64,000 nt of DNA from Ypsolopha sequella (taxonomy: Eukaryota > Arthropoda > Insecta > Lepidoptera > Ypsolophidae), in assembly GCA_934047225.1 (NCBI GenBank), contig OW204001.1, positions 6,432,201 through 6,496,200 on the forward strand. The letters are read 5' to 3'. Below the pieces are notes generated by a model, which saw only the letters and a program-made list of their open reading frames with translations, did not search any database and was not told the DNA's origin. The first letter of the stretch is position 1. The number at the start of each line of letters is the position of its first letter. Of the stretch, positions 1-11,060 are shown piece after piece. A program made the translations under genes and the position numbers.

Positions 1-1200
1 AACATAGGGATAACAAATTAATCCTAAAAGAGTTTCATTGTTTTCATTTTGCGTAACAGAACCTAAACATGTACCGACAGGATTATCTACGATCTAATAA
101 TTTTGTCATGCACTGTAAATATTTCAAAATAAATTTCTATATTTTAAATGCTTGGCGATTTATCCCAAGTAAGTGTACCTATATAATTTGCAAAAAACTT
201 CACTTATTGGACCTGAAATGGTGAGCCAATACTAGAGGGTAATTTCACGAAAAGGTCATTGACCTTTGTTACAGATCTCAGTAAGTATAAGTAAATTAAT
301 TTGGGTTTCAATAACGATCACAAAATTATTCTTTAAGAGTAACATATATTATTTTCCTGCATAAAAGTATGAATTCAATCCAAATTCATTCGTTTTGTTG
401 TTATGACTATGGCACGATGTAGCTAAATCACTCATACGCATATTTTGTTGAGTTTTTAACGGCAGGAATATGATGCTCCTCGAAATATTACTTTATAAAA
501 TTAATTTCAATGTGTTTTGAAGTAGTTTTGGGAGATATTTATAGCTTGCAAAAAAGGGCACAGGTTCCACGTCTTACGGGCGCCAACGCTAGGCGTAGAC
601 TGACAATATCTTGCTGCCGCTGACTGCATCAGTGGATTTACGTATTTTTGGAAAAAGGGGGTGCTTTTTTTGACCCGAATAACGTGGTATTTGGAAAATG
701 AATAGATATCATTCACACTAATTTTATTTAAAAAAAACCAACAAAATCGCGAAAGCGATACCTGAAACAAAATCGATAAGAAGTGTGCAATAGAGGGTTA
801 CAAAAAAATTCATTGACAGTACAAATATGAATCGATTAACGTGGTTTGTGGAAAATGAATACCTTAAAGTTCAACCAAAAACATGTATTTTTTTTATGGC
901 TATACGTAACCTAATTATTGCAACAAAATCATCCGAAAGCTGACATTTTATTTCTGTTTGTATTTTCGTTCCCCTTAATCTCCCAGCTCCTTGTTTTTTA
1001 TGTGCCATCTGGGGGGGGAACGTGCCCTGTTACCCCCCTTGGATCTGCCCTTAGTACACTTTATTGGTTTATTTATCTGATGCCCGAGCTCGGCTGATTA
1101 GAGAGACAAGTTTTCGGAACAAAGTTCACAGTACTGATGTAATTTCCGTTCTTGCCGACTCTTCGTTATTTAAAGTCTTTTCAGATATGATTTTGTTGTA
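1..1200. other. AT-rich intergenic DNA, no gene seen
   Basis: No coding region is supported. An 87-codon minus-strand frame at 507-770 has no family signature that I recognise and stops inside AT-rich sequence. Around 1010-1045 a run of eight G followed by a run of six C could pair as a hairpin and resembles the G-rich ends of decayed DNA transposons, but no boundaries can be set. Confidence 0.5.
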
Positions 1201-1209
1201 CTTGGTTTA

Positions 1210-1470
1210 TCAGGCTCCGTCCCTTAAATGAAATAGCAGAAGCCTTATGGGATCACTTGTCCGTCTGTCCGTCTGTCAAGACCCCTTTACTTGGGCCCCA
1301 TGAGAGATATCACGTTGAAACTAGTACATTCTACAGAAGTCTACGGCTTTAGATGCTCTTAAAAAGTTAAGCTTCTTAAACAACGATAAAAAAAATCAGC
1401 CAAGTGCGAGTCAGACTCGCGTACCTAGGGTACATATACCGACACATACATACTACGTGCAGACATACAT
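1210..1470. repeat. Decayed lepidopteran-type dispersed repeat
   Basis: It contains the direct repeat 'ccgtctgtccgtctgtc' (about 1260) and 'agtgcgagtcagactcgcg' (about 1402), two signature blocks of a very common lepidopteran interspersed repeat whose better copies lie near 44.9 and 25.9 kb. Order and flanks are scrambled, so this is an old fragment. The assignment rests on recognising these blocks, not on an alignment. Confidence 0.5.
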
Positions 1471-1540
1471 TTTTTTTATGGTTTTTCAAGGATTTCTCGA
1501 AATAGATTCAATTAAATATAGCCGAACTATATATTTTAAC

Positions 1541-2560
1541 AATCAGCTTTTTAATATCTACAAATGATATATACATATTGTAATTTTATAAAACATTTTT
1601 TATATTTATTTTACTTATTTTTTTATATTTCTCATTTGTGCTCAACTTTTTTATTATTGCTGTATTTTTTCTGTAATTGGCCAATTATGATCTATAATCG
1701 ACATTTTGTTCATATTTTTCGGTCTACCAGTTTCGGAGATAAGGGGGGGAACATACATAGTTTTGTGTTTTTTTTAAGATTTCTCGAAACCAGTGCAAAT
1801 ATATATGGTAAAAATACATATTTTTAAAATCAGCTTTTTAATATCTACAAATTATATATCCATATTGTAATTTTATGAAACATTTTTTATATTTATTTTA
1901 CTTCTTTTTTTATATTTCTCATTTGTGCTCAACTTTTTTATTATTGCTGTATTTTGTCTGTAATTGGCCAATTATGATCTATAATCGACATTTTGTTCAT
2001 ATTTTTCGGTCTACCAGTTTCGGAGATAAGGGGGGGAACATACATAGTTTTGTGTTTTTTTTTAAGATTTCTCGAAACCAGTGCAAATATATATGGTAAA
2101 AATACATATTTTTAAAATCAGCTTTTTAATATCTACAAATTATATATCCATATTGTAATTTTATGAAACATTTTTTATATTTATTTTACTTCTTTTTTTA
2201 TATTTCTCATTTGTGCTCAACTTTTTTATTATTGCTGTATTTTGTCTGTAATTGGCCAATTATGATCTATAATCGACATTTTGTTCATATTTTTCGGTCT
2301 ACCAGTTTCGGAGATAAGGGGGGGAACATACATATTTTTGTGTTTTTTTTAAGATTTCTCGAAACCAGTGCAAATATATATGGTAAAAATACATATTTTT
2401 AAAATCAGCTTTTTAATATCTACAAATTATATATCCATATTGTAATTTTATGAAACATTTTTTATATTTATTTTACTTCTTTTTTTATATTTCTCATTTG
2501 TCATCTCATTTTAAAAATACATATTTTTAAAATCAACTTTTTAATATATACCATTTTTAT
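1541..2560 (+). repeat. 287-bp tandem repeat array, about 3.4 copies
   Basis: The block starting 'cagctttttaatatctac' recurs at 1544, 1831, 2119 and 2406, giving spacings of 287, 288 and 287. The first three units are almost identical over their whole length. The fourth is cut at about 2500 and joins a diverged half-unit at 2531. Each unit carries 'ttcggtctaccagtttcgg' followed by a G7 tract. Open frames of 74-87 codons in each unit are the same accidental frame repeated and are not genes. The high identity implies recent local amplification. Confidence 0.9.
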
Positions 2561-2589
2561 ACCCATATTGTATTTTTAGAATAATATAT

Positions 2590-2830
2590 TTTATTTTTCT
2601 CACTTTTGTTTTTGAAATATTTTGAACAATACCAAATTTTTCATATTTTTTTGCACCGTGATATGTGGGCAAATTAATGCCATTTTTGTTCCAAATTTCA
2701 TGTATTTATCTTTAACGGTGCTAAAGTTATGAGGCTGTAACATACAGACGGACAAATGAGTCTCACCATAAAGGTTCCTTTTGTACCTTTCATACAAATT
2801 GGATCACCATGAAAACCTGTAAGTCACTTA
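2590..2830. repeat. Dispersed-repeat 3' tail next to the tandem array
   Basis: Contains 'catacagacggacaaatgag' and 'aaaggttccttttgtacc', resembling the tail blocks of the common lepidopteran repeat with a 'cagacggacagac' motif. It follows the 287-bp array directly, so the array may have arisen within such an element. Boundaries are uncertain. Confidence 0.4.
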
Positions 2831-3262
2831 TATTTGACTCAGAATTTTAAATGCCACTCACAAGTCTTATAGCACATTTAAAGGTAAAACATTTTATAAT
2901 AATGTTGGTTAAAATTGGGATTGGGACATTTTCATATTCGCTCCCAGTGTGTCCATGCAAGCAAGCCAGTATTCGTAACACAAATGTAAAGAACAATATG
3001 CACTTCTACGTAGAAATTATATACGTTTTATTGCGATGTACCCACATATGTGTACACTAACTTGTTGCATAGCGATTAACTGTTACATGAAAAGCACAGG
3101 GTTATGAAAGTGTATGGTATTGTGTTTTTCGTGTGCTTTCTAAAGGAAACAAAATTTTTTAAATCAAAAATATACTTTTTAAACGTCAATAAATATAAAA
3201 TATATACTGTTTTGTTTTTTCAATGATTACAGCTACATAAAACACAGTTAAATGAAATTTTA

Positions 3263-3303
3263 GTGAGACATATTTCGGGCCATTCGGGTCCGGCATCAGT
3301 CAC
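3263..3303 (-). ncRNA. Hammerhead-ribozyme-like motif (left arm)
   Basis: Read on the minus strand, stem I 5' strand GTGA is followed by CTGATG, CC, a hairpin (GGACC / GGCCC, four of five pairs), GAAA, TATG, T, C, and then TCAC, which pairs exactly with GTGA. This matches a minimal type I hammerhead with a very short stem III and cleavage expected after the C. It departs from the consensus because CTGATG is followed by CC where a single A is expected. Known hammerheads of this minimal type sit in Penelope-like elements. Activity is not shown. Confidence 0.5.
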
Positions 3304-3310
3304 AATGAAG

Positions 3311-3735
3311 TTAAGGCGCTATGGAAAAAATTCGACACTTTAAGGACTTGCATATTTACTTCAGTAAATAATGTATTATTTTAATAAAAAAGTATATTAT
3401 TTTTAGATTCTTTTTCTAGGGATCTGTTAAAACAGAAACGCGATTGGAGAAATTCGGCTCTATAGAAGTATTTATTGAAATGAGGTCCTATTCAACACCA
3501 ATTCTCCTGGTTTGACAGTTTAGAATGACATTTGGACTGCAACTATATTTTATAAGATAGGTTTTAATGGTATCTAGGACCTGGTTAAACGAAATTTTGA
3601 CAGCAACTTTAGTACATTTTATATAAATAAAAAACCGACTTTTTGCTAATTTTCCACGAATCCGTCCCTCTCGCACTGAGGGTTTTTTCGCATATGGGGT
3701 AACAGGGACGCTAAAACTTTTTCATATCGCCTTAA
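3311..3735 (+). mobile_element. TTAA-flanked MITE, family 1, copy 1
   Basis: Begins TTAAGGCGCTATGG and ends CATATCGCCTTAA, so the ends are inverted repeats and TTAA is duplicated at both edges. That is the insertion signature of TTAA-specific (piggyBac-like) transposition. The interior shares 'gaatccgtccctctcgcactg' with copies at 34989-35407 and 53134-53715, and has no coding capacity. It is inserted inside the ribozyme-arm element, so it is younger than that element. Confidence 0.75.
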
Positions 3736-3779
3736 AAGGAAAATATCTTTATCTATAAAAAAATTCCTTTTACTTCATT

Positions 3780-3820
3780 GTGACTGATGCCGGACCCGAA
3801 TGACCCGAAATATGTCTCAC
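3780..3820 (+). ncRNA. Hammerhead-ribozyme-like motif (right arm)
   Basis: Mirror copy of 3263-3303: GTGA, CTGATG, CC, stem II, GAAA, TATG, T, C, TCAC. Stem I (GTGA/TCAC) is intact. Stem II is weaker here because one G in the second strand is A. As an inverted arm it is not an independent observation of the fold. Confidence 0.45.
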
Positions 3821-4171
3821 TAAAATTTTATTTAACTATGTTTTTTATAATTATTATATTTTAAATGTTAAAGGAGATATAATCAGCTGGGTAATATAAT
3901 AACTGATACTCAATAAATAATTCCAAATTTCTTCAAAATTTAAATAAAAGTGACGTCAGCAGTTTTCGGCTTTGGGATTATTTTATCAACACCAATATTT
4001 GGTAAATATATTATGACCTAAGTCACTACGAAGATAATAAAGAAAACCGCATCCAAATCCGTTGAGGTTCTCGAGTTAAAACTGAACAGACCGATAGACA
4101 AAAATTCAAAAAACTGTAGTACTCTGGCCTCAGAACTAATTTCATTTAAAATTTCGCAAAAAGAATAGGTC

Positions 4172-4567
4172 TTTACATATGAAGTTGCCGAAATTTTCTT
4201 ACATATTCATGAGTTCATAATTCCTGTAATTCAATAGCTATTTCAATTATTTATTTTTTGTTTGAAAGTAGATTTCAAGGTTTTACATCTAGGTATTATT
4301 TTTTTTTTTTTCAGTTTGATTATAAAAATTAAATCTTCAAAAACAGTTCTTCCTAAATGCTATCCATTTCCATGATAAGATTCGTAATAATTGTTTACAG
4401 CTGACACTGCAAAAATGAAATTATTGTTGAAGTTAGCTTAATTTTGTCTCATTCATGCACATAAGAAATTTGGATTTGTCATTCCTAAAACTAATGCAAA
4501 AATGTTAGTACTGAAATTGAGTTTCCTTTAAATACTCCATAGAAAACGGCAATTTCATATGTAAATA
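4172..4567 (+). mobile_element. MITE family 2, copy 1 (about 396 bp)
   Basis: Ends are inverted: 'tttacatatgaagttgccg' at the left and 'cggcaatttcatatgtaaa' at the right. The internal block 'ctaaatgctatccatttcc' and the left segment 'ataattcctgtaattcaat' recur at 17.6-18.1 kb and 41.6-41.9 kb, which establishes a dispersed family. There is no coding potential. Confidence 0.75.
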
Positions 4568-4599
4568 CCTAATATTCAATATACAGACACGACTTTTTT

Positions 4600-4975
4600 A
4601 CTAGTTAATTATTACTATAGATAACCACATATCTACAATGCTACACCTCATCCCAGAACCCGACCTTCAATCATCATACCAATGACACCACCAGACTCCG
4701 GTCCTAGACCACCAGACCACCTGATCGCTCGCCCTCCACATATATCAGCAGCCACCTTCAGGCGATACCATCAGTCCTGATGCTTCCGCCTCGTAAACAA
4801 AGGTCGGATGAAATAGATCGCCAGACCCTAATAATGCTGGGAGATACATTGCCCCCCGAACAATGGTGCAAGAACTAAATTGGGATCGCACGACGGTGGT
4901 GCTGTGTAAACAATACTCGAGTAAATTTATACCGGGTATATGGTATCTTTTTATAAAAACCAAATTGTTTTCTGA
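4600..4975. other. Unclassified higher-GC segment
   Basis: This segment is visibly richer in C and G than its flanks and holds a 72-codon minus-strand frame at 4745-4963. I recognise no domain in it. It could be a fragment of a retroelement LTR or of an old exon; nothing decides between them. Confidence 0.25.
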
Positions 4976-5046
4976 CCATACTCAACAATTATTCCAAAAA
5001 AATTACACCGTGAATATGGTGTGGTCATCAGATTAAACAAAATAAA

Positions 5047-5196
5047 CATATGATTTATATAAAACGGATCACCTCAATACGTATTATGATCGGGAAAGCC
5101 GACCAGTTTCAGCAGATTTAGACTGCCTTCATCTGGGCGAGTGAAGACGTTTACAAGACGATGACGTGTGCGGTGAGCCATTTTATATAAATCATG
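5047..5196 (-). mobile_element. MITE family 3, copy 1 (about 150 bp)
   Basis: The ends are inverted copies of 'catgatttatataaaa'/'ttttatataaatcatg', each followed inward by a 'ggctcacc'-like block. The interior contains 'ccagtttcagcagatttag' and 'ctgccttcatctggg'. The same element, in the opposite orientation and split by another transposon, lies at 45658-46137. Confidence 0.75.
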
Positions 5197-5209
5197 AATT
5201 ATCCTCAAG

Positions 5210-6650
5210 TCTCATTTAATTATATAAAATAAACACACTCAGCTATTGCGGATAAGTCGCTTATGTGAATAAGCAGAATAAACCAAATAAACTAACCACC
5301 ATAGCACATACCATGGTGGTTTATAGTGGCCTGAAGTTAGCTGCACAATTACTTTTCACAGCCAATTTTTTCATACGATTTTTGACGTTTGTTGAGGACA
5401 TGGAGGAGATAGCTTTCCTCTATGGTTGAGGGTCATGACCGAATCGTGGGTGTTTGTGGTGAGAAATAGTATTGTGATCTGATTACCCTACCCATAAATT
5501 ATTAGAAAGCATGCGTATCTCTTATGATATGACCTTAGAGCATTGGTTTAATACTCAAAGGATATGCCACAATGTTAAATAGTACAATGTCCCCACTGAG
5601 TTTCATGCCGTTCTTCTCAGTGTGGTAGCTGAACTGAATTTTAATATTTAACCTAGCAAACGTAACTCCAATCTGGGTTCTAACATCAAGTGCTAAAATT
5701 GTCTTTAATTTCGGCACGTACTTCATACGGTAATCGAACCTGGCTTATGTATTTCGCATGCAAATTGTCAATTTTTTCTCCTCGGAATAGGTTTTTTTTT
5801 CTTTTTTACCGTTATCTAACAGGGATCTTTCTGCGTGTTTCTGGTAGTCAGCTAATTTTTCATGGCATCCTCCTCTCTCAAAATATGCGTTTTGTCGATG
5901 TTGGTGTGTGCGAGCGGATCCTTTTCGGACTATAATAGTTGTTTAATTTAATGACCTCAGAAAAATATTAACATTTTATTATATATTATTATTTCATTAA
6001 TATAAAAATACACGCGCAAATGGAAAAAAATTGGAGTTGCCGATACAAGATCCACAGTAGGTTTTCAAAATGAGTTAGGGAAATGTGTTCTATTTTTTCC
6101 ACTAGTATGTTTTTTGAAAGGTATGAGACAGACCTGAAAATCCATTCTTAGCTACCTACATAAGTTATAGAAGGAACCTATCTGCCAAATATCAAGATTG
6201 TGGGATGTATTAATTTTGGAGACTTCATGATGAGTATTGATGAGTGAGTGATTGGTATTTTGCTTTTTTTAACAGATAAATATGGTCGTTTTATAAAGAA
6301 AACTAATATTAATATTAATCTGCTAAGTCAAAAGCGACCAAAGAAACATGATTATAATAAGTCCACATTATACCATACATAATTCCATATTATAATACTA
6401 GTATAAATACAAATACAATTTAATAATTGTAGAAACAAACACGGATTTGACTCGTGAAATAAATTGATTAAATAAAACTAAATATTTAAGAAAAGAAAAT
6501 TGATCATTTTTATCAAAACCAAATCATTTTGTAACCATTATAAATTTTAAACTATCCGTGTATTGTTCTTTAATTATATAATTAATTAATAAGTTTAATA
6601 TATAAATATTCATACCCGTTATCACTTACCTTAGAAAACGTCTAAATCAA
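5210..6650. other. Intergenic, AT-rich, no gene seen
   Basis: The short frames here (63 and 81 codons around 5535-5935) overlap one another on opposite strands and show no recognisable domain. The stretch becomes strongly AT-rich from 6240 to 6650, just before the retroelement fragment. Confidence 0.5.
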
Positions 6651-7165
6651 ATGCCTAAACATGGAGAAGGCGTCGGCCAACACGGGCACCATGGTCTGTC
6701 TTGTAAATTCAGCGCTGGACGACTCTCACGCCACGCCAGCCTCAATGACGTCATCCGCCGGGCCCTTGCCAGCGCTTACGTACCAGCCACATTAGAACCA
6801 AAGGGCATAATTCGCACCGATGGCAAGCGGCCCGATGGGATGACGCTCCTGGCATGGAAAAATGGTAGGTCGCTTGTATGGGATGCGACGTGCGTGGACA
6901 CTCTCGCCCCGTCCCACCTACGAGCGACCTCAGCCAAGGCTGGCGTGGCTGCGGAGTCAGCTGAAAACCTGAAGCGGCGCAGATATGTGGCCCTCGGAGA
7001 GGGCTACATGTTTGCGCCGTTCGGTGTTGAAACCCTTGGACCATGGGGCCCGGCTGCACGGCAACTTTTTAAAGAATTGTCGGCACGGTCAGAGGATCAG
7101 CTTAGCGATCCAACGAGGTAACGCTGCCAGCGTCTTGGGTACCCCCCCCAACGACGACGATTTAA
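6651..7165 (+). pseudogene. Broken nuclease-like C-terminal domain of a non-LTR retroelement
   Basis: The frame at 6651-7121 encodes 156 residues. Visible blocks in order are GHHGLSC (about residue 12), RHASLNDVIRRAL, DGKRPDG, then W-D-A-T-C about 15 residues later, and ETLGPWGP near the end. I recognise this as a widespread domain found downstream of reverse transcriptases. The HH...C block followed by RPD...D is reminiscent of the restriction-like endonuclease of R2-type elements, an assignment made from motif memory only. Homology appears to begin right at the start of the frame, so the copy is 5' truncated and the ATG need not be a real start. The expected continuation (QRISLAIQRGNAASVLGT) appears in another frame at about 7110-7160, so a frameshift near 7080-7105 breaks the gene. 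Confidence 0.65.
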
Positions 7166-7480
7166 AAAACATTTTTTATTTAATATAGGCATTATATTTG
7201 TTAATAATTTTAATTTAGATTAAGTTTAGTTTTTAATTTAATTTATTGTAGAACAAAACCATATCCTGTTGCAGAAAGGATGGATCCTATTATCAGGCAT
7301 TACACCGCCACCCATGTGTTGCTCTCCACAAGGGCAGCTAAATAAAAATGTTGTAAATATTTTGTTTTTAAACAATTTGTTTGTACACTAACATAGGTAT
7401 AAGTAAATTGTTACTAACACTTTATCTATGTGTGTCCGAAATAAATTTATCATTATTATTATTATTGTATAAATGTATTA
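7166..7480 (+). mobile_element. 3' tail of the truncated retroelement
   Basis: The non-coding AT-rich sequence after the broken domain contains AATAAA-type signals (about 7341 and 7440) and ends in an ATT microsatellite at 7452-7466. This is the usual way a LINE copy finishes. Confidence 0.45.
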
Positions 7481-7486
7481 TAACTC

Positions 7487-8390
7487 GGGACTATGTAGTC
7501 CCGGACCTTTGGGAGGCGTGCATGAGGCCGAAGCCAACACGTTGAGGCCCTTTAAATAATTTTATCTAAATGTGATATCATTTTTTTTAATTTTTAAAAA
7601 TTTTATTTATCATGAGTAATATAAACAAAACAATAATTTTCCGCCAAACTGTTAAGACTGTTTATCGGCAGACATACACTCTCTCTTAATGCTAGCACTT
7701 ATGATTACATAAACTTGTTAAATAAATACTTGATCTAAACTAATAATCACTAAACTTAATAAAACAAAAAATTAACCTCGTTGAAGGTAGTTATACATAA
7801 CTACAACAGCTTTTTTGTGTGGTGACAAACAAACTGCCGTAGCATGACTTAGTTTAGCAAAAATAGGTTACATACTAAATTGGGAACATTTATGAAACTA
7901 ACAATATATATTCTTTTATATACTAGTTTCAATAAAATCTAGATTTAATAAAAATAAATATTTTAACTTATTCTTAATTTGAATTTTAGTGCCTTTGCAG
8001 TCTTTTAGGTCTTGCGGAATATGACACCAACCGACGATTATCCCTGTACGCACTGTAGGAGTGCACCGTGCACCCAAGGACAAACCCCGATCAGTGTAGC
8101 ACTATTGTAAGGAATGGAAACAAAAGGAACCAGACTATTGGGTTGAGGTGCTAGTCGACTGAGTAACTGGGACTATGCAAGGAACTATGGCGCCTGCCCG
8201 ATCTATATGATCTATATGATCTTATGGATGAACAGGCAGTGACAGAATAACAGCGTCCCTTTGCTTCTGGCTTAAGGGACAAAAGCTGAGTCACCGACCT
8301 TTTCAACAGAACCTGTCTAATCCTAAATAGTCTTTAAGTATTATGTATTGTGTTCTGTTGAATAAAAATCTTTTTTTTTTTATGTTAAAA
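7487..8390. repeat. Further retroelement 3' fragments
   Basis: At 7487-7504 a perfect 7-bp hairpin (CGGGACT/AGTCCCG) precedes 'gaggccgaagccaacacgtt', a block I associate with LINE 3' ends in moths. A second probable 3' end finishes at about 8356-8380 with 'gttgaataaaaatc' followed by an A/T homopolymer. No coding sequence is intact. Confidence 0.4.
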
Positions 8391-9840
8391 TCACGGAAAA
8401 ATGGGCAGGCGGAAACTCGCCAACTCAATTAAATGGGCCCCCCAAACGCTCGCTCGCACGGAGAGACACTGGGCAACATTTTCTGAGCGGGCTAAAGAGT
8501 GGAGAGGTTTCACTGAACTTTAAATATTATTATTACATTAACCAACCCTTAGGCAGTGTAAAAACATGGACTTTTAAACTGTGCCTTAGGTCATGCATTA
8601 CCACACACCACTAAGTGGTCTGTGTGCTTGACTAACGGTACTTCGCTAAGCAAAATTAGAAATTACGAAAGTATAGGCATCTCTTTTTTCTTCGTGAGTA
8701 AAAACGAGTGTGAGTGACTGAGAACGCTATAGAACGACTAAAGACCCATTATTTTTGTTATGTCACTATGTTTTCTAATAAACCTGTTAACTGTCGAGAT
8801 AAAATAAAACAGTAACAATTAACTGATATACTGGCAGTACTGGCACCACCCCGCCACGATGCGATCACGACCTGCAGCCGTGAAGGACGCAAAAGATAAT
8901 GTCATTACACAAAATAATACACTAAGCATGAGATAATTGGTTTAAAAATGATGTCAAACACAATCTAAACCTAAATTAAGATGACGAAAACTTAAGTAAA
9001 TTATAGACTAGACTCCTGAAATATGTCTAATTCCCGAGAGGGTCTCAGCTGATGTTTTCTATTAGCACTTTTGTGGTTTTGAGATGTGGGCTTAGGCATG
9101 AGCTGAGCGTATAAGTGGTACTTCAATAGGCATGTCTGTCTCGAAAATAAGGACAAGTATTTCTGTTTTCGGTGTAAACTCCTGACTATATATATGCCCA
9201 GCAGAAACATTCTTGATACGTTAAGAAAAAGCTTTTTCTTCTTCTTTTAGTGTCAATGGTTCCTTTACAAAATCGTGGACCAGTACGCATCCACAGCATT
9301 TGCTGAGGCCTTCCATAGGTCATCCATCCTACGTACAGGTGCTTGGGCACGCTGGGCACAAGAGCAAACGAGGCATGTTCTGCGAAGGAGCACCGCACTC
9401 GCACTGAGTGTGGGACGCGCTTATCATGACCCATCTGCTGAGGGTCTCTGTACCGCGCCCAAACTGCACTCAAAGTCGGTTAAGAGACTTCCAGATTAGC
9501 CAAGGCAGGTTATTTCCTGCAGGGAGAGACTCTTTCGGAGAAAAGCTGAAAATTATGCACCACCTGATAAAGAGCTTGATCGTTTGAACCAAATGTAAGA
9601 AAAGGGCGCATTTCCAGGGCGGGTTAGAAGGGTCATGACCCCCAAAAACACATTAGCATTTCCCGAAAATAAAATCGTTCATAAAAATGTATTAAAATAT
9701 AACATATTTACATATAATTAAAGAAATAATCCCCCGGTGACCCCTCCTGTTTTGAAAGCACGCGCTTGGTAAGAATTTTTAGATTTATAAGAGATAGTAT
9801 ATTCATTTAACTTCCTTTCTGGTCTAGACATCTCAAAATC
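8390..9840. other. Intergenic, no gene seen
   Basis: Overlapping frames on both strands around 9001-9499 (69-95 codons) have no recognisable domain and shadow one another. A slightly GC-richer patch at 9275-9480 is unexplained. Confidence 0.45.
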
Positions 9841-9844
9841 TCAA

Positions 9845-9905
9845 AACCAATATTCCAGAGGTCGCAGGTTGAAATCCTGTACCTTATTATAATATGTCGT
9901 TACAT
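9845..9905 (+). repeat. tRNA-derived SINE fragment
   Basis: 'gaggtcgcaggttgaaatcc' matches a slightly mutated Pol III B box with the usual preceding bases. The identical block occurs at 46670 in a longer SINE. No cloverleaf can be drawn, so this is not a tRNA gene. Confidence 0.5.
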
Positions 9906-10311
9906 GTTCGGTTTTTGGGCTTCCGAAGAAACGTTATGGGTTCATATTCGTGCTCGAAATGTAGGTATAGGGCTCCTCAACTATCACGCTGGGACATAAC
10001 AACATTCGGTGAAACGTGGATGTGCAAGTGTGCACTGTGACTTGCATTTCAGTCCACACTCGAAAAACCTCTGCACTCCCTCGAAGATTCACACATGATC
10101 ATGTCTTAACGATTTTTTGTATCTAAAAATCTTAAGGCGCATTGGGCCTAAAAGTCGCTAATCTCGTGACCAACACCAGCATCACACTTGCTCAGCCAGG
10201 ACAACATTCCGTCGGTGACCGCAGCGCCGCGACACCGTCTGAAATTAATCACAATTATGTGACAGCTCCGCACTGCACGACTAGCACCCACTTCACCTGC
10301 ACATTGAAATC

Positions 10312-10625
10312 TGGTGTCTGCACACGTTGGTATACCTGGTGTCTGCACACGTTGGTATACCTGGTGTCTGCACACGTTGGTATACCTGGTGTCTGCACAC
10401 GTTGGTATACCTGGTGTCTGCCCACGTTGGTACATGGTGTCTGCACACGTTGGTATACCCGGTGTCTGCACACGTTGGTACCTGGTGTCTGCACACGTTG
10501 GTACCTGATATCTGCACACGTTGGTATACCTGGTGTCTGCACACGTTGGTACCTGGTGTCTGCACACGTTGGTATACCTGGTGTCTGCACACATTGGTAC
10601 ATGGTGTCTACACACGTTGACCTTG
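10312..10625 (+). repeat. 23-25 bp minisatellite, about 13 copies
   Basis: The unit reads 'tggtgtctgcacacgttgg' followed by 'tatacc' (25 bp) or 'tacc'/'taca' (23 bp). The copies are contiguous and differ mainly by this 2-bp indel and single bases (for example 'cccacg' at 10420). Several frames on both strands stay open only because the unit lacks stops. Repeats abut with no unique spacers, so this is not a CRISPR array. Confidence 0.92.
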
Positions 10626-10649
10626 CCATATACACAAGGCCAATTTATC

Positions 10650-11060
10650 TACGACGTACGTTGGTATACCTGTAGCCTAAGTAATACTTTATATTCTCTG
10701 GCCTAAGCATGGACACATCTTCTTATCGTTACGTTTGAAACTAAAGTTAGATTGATATACGTAGCTGTTAGTGTCCGCTTGGAGCGGTTTCCCAGATTCC
10801 ATACGATTTTGATATAGTTTGAAACGCAACTATACGGAGATGTTTTCATGCTTAGGCTACTGGTGTCTGCAGTTTACCTGATGTCTACACAGGTTGGTTC
10901 ATGGCGACTAAAGACGTTTATACCTTGTATCTAGTACACGTTTTAGAACTTGGTATCTATTCACGTTTGTACCTGGTGTATATATATATGTATGTATACC
11001 GCACCTGGTGTTTACATACATCATTTGGTGCCTACACACGTTGGTCCCTGGTTGGTGACA
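10650..11060 (+). repeat. Decayed outer copies of the 25-bp minisatellite
   Basis: Recognisable but mutated units occur at about 10658 ('cgttggtatacctg'), 10858 ('ctactggtgtctgcag'), 10882 ('gatgtctacacaggttggt') and 11020-11050 ('gtgcctacacacgttggtc'). The array was therefore once much longer, and its edge has decayed while the core stayed homogeneous. Confidence 0.6.

Larger units (their letters stand above)
3238..3845. mobile_element. Inverted-arm element with ribozyme-like ends, interrupted by a MITE
   Basis: Arms of about 73 bp at 3238-3310 and 3774-3845 are near-perfect inverted copies. Each contains a hammerhead-like motif (CTGATGCC, hairpin, CCGAAATATG). The interior is occupied by a TTAA-flanked MITE (3311-3735) plus about 38 bp of original spacer. 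Without the MITE the element would be roughly 185 bp. The inverted-arm layout resembles the two other ribozyme loci near 54.9 and 55.1 kb. Confidence 0.7.

Noticed and set aside
1564..2402. Three repeated small hydrophobic proteins (74-87 codons)
   Set aside because: They are the same accidental frame in each 287-bp tandem unit, with no start-site or domain evidence.
10312..10625. CRISPR array
   Set aside because: Units are contiguous with no unique spacers of constant length, and the genome is eukaryotic.
10142..10675. A 177-codon repeat-protein frame and antisense frames of 99-155 codons
   Set aside because: They are products of the 23-25 bp minisatellite. They are open on both strands and in several frames, with 2-bp indels between units that a real gene would not tolerate.
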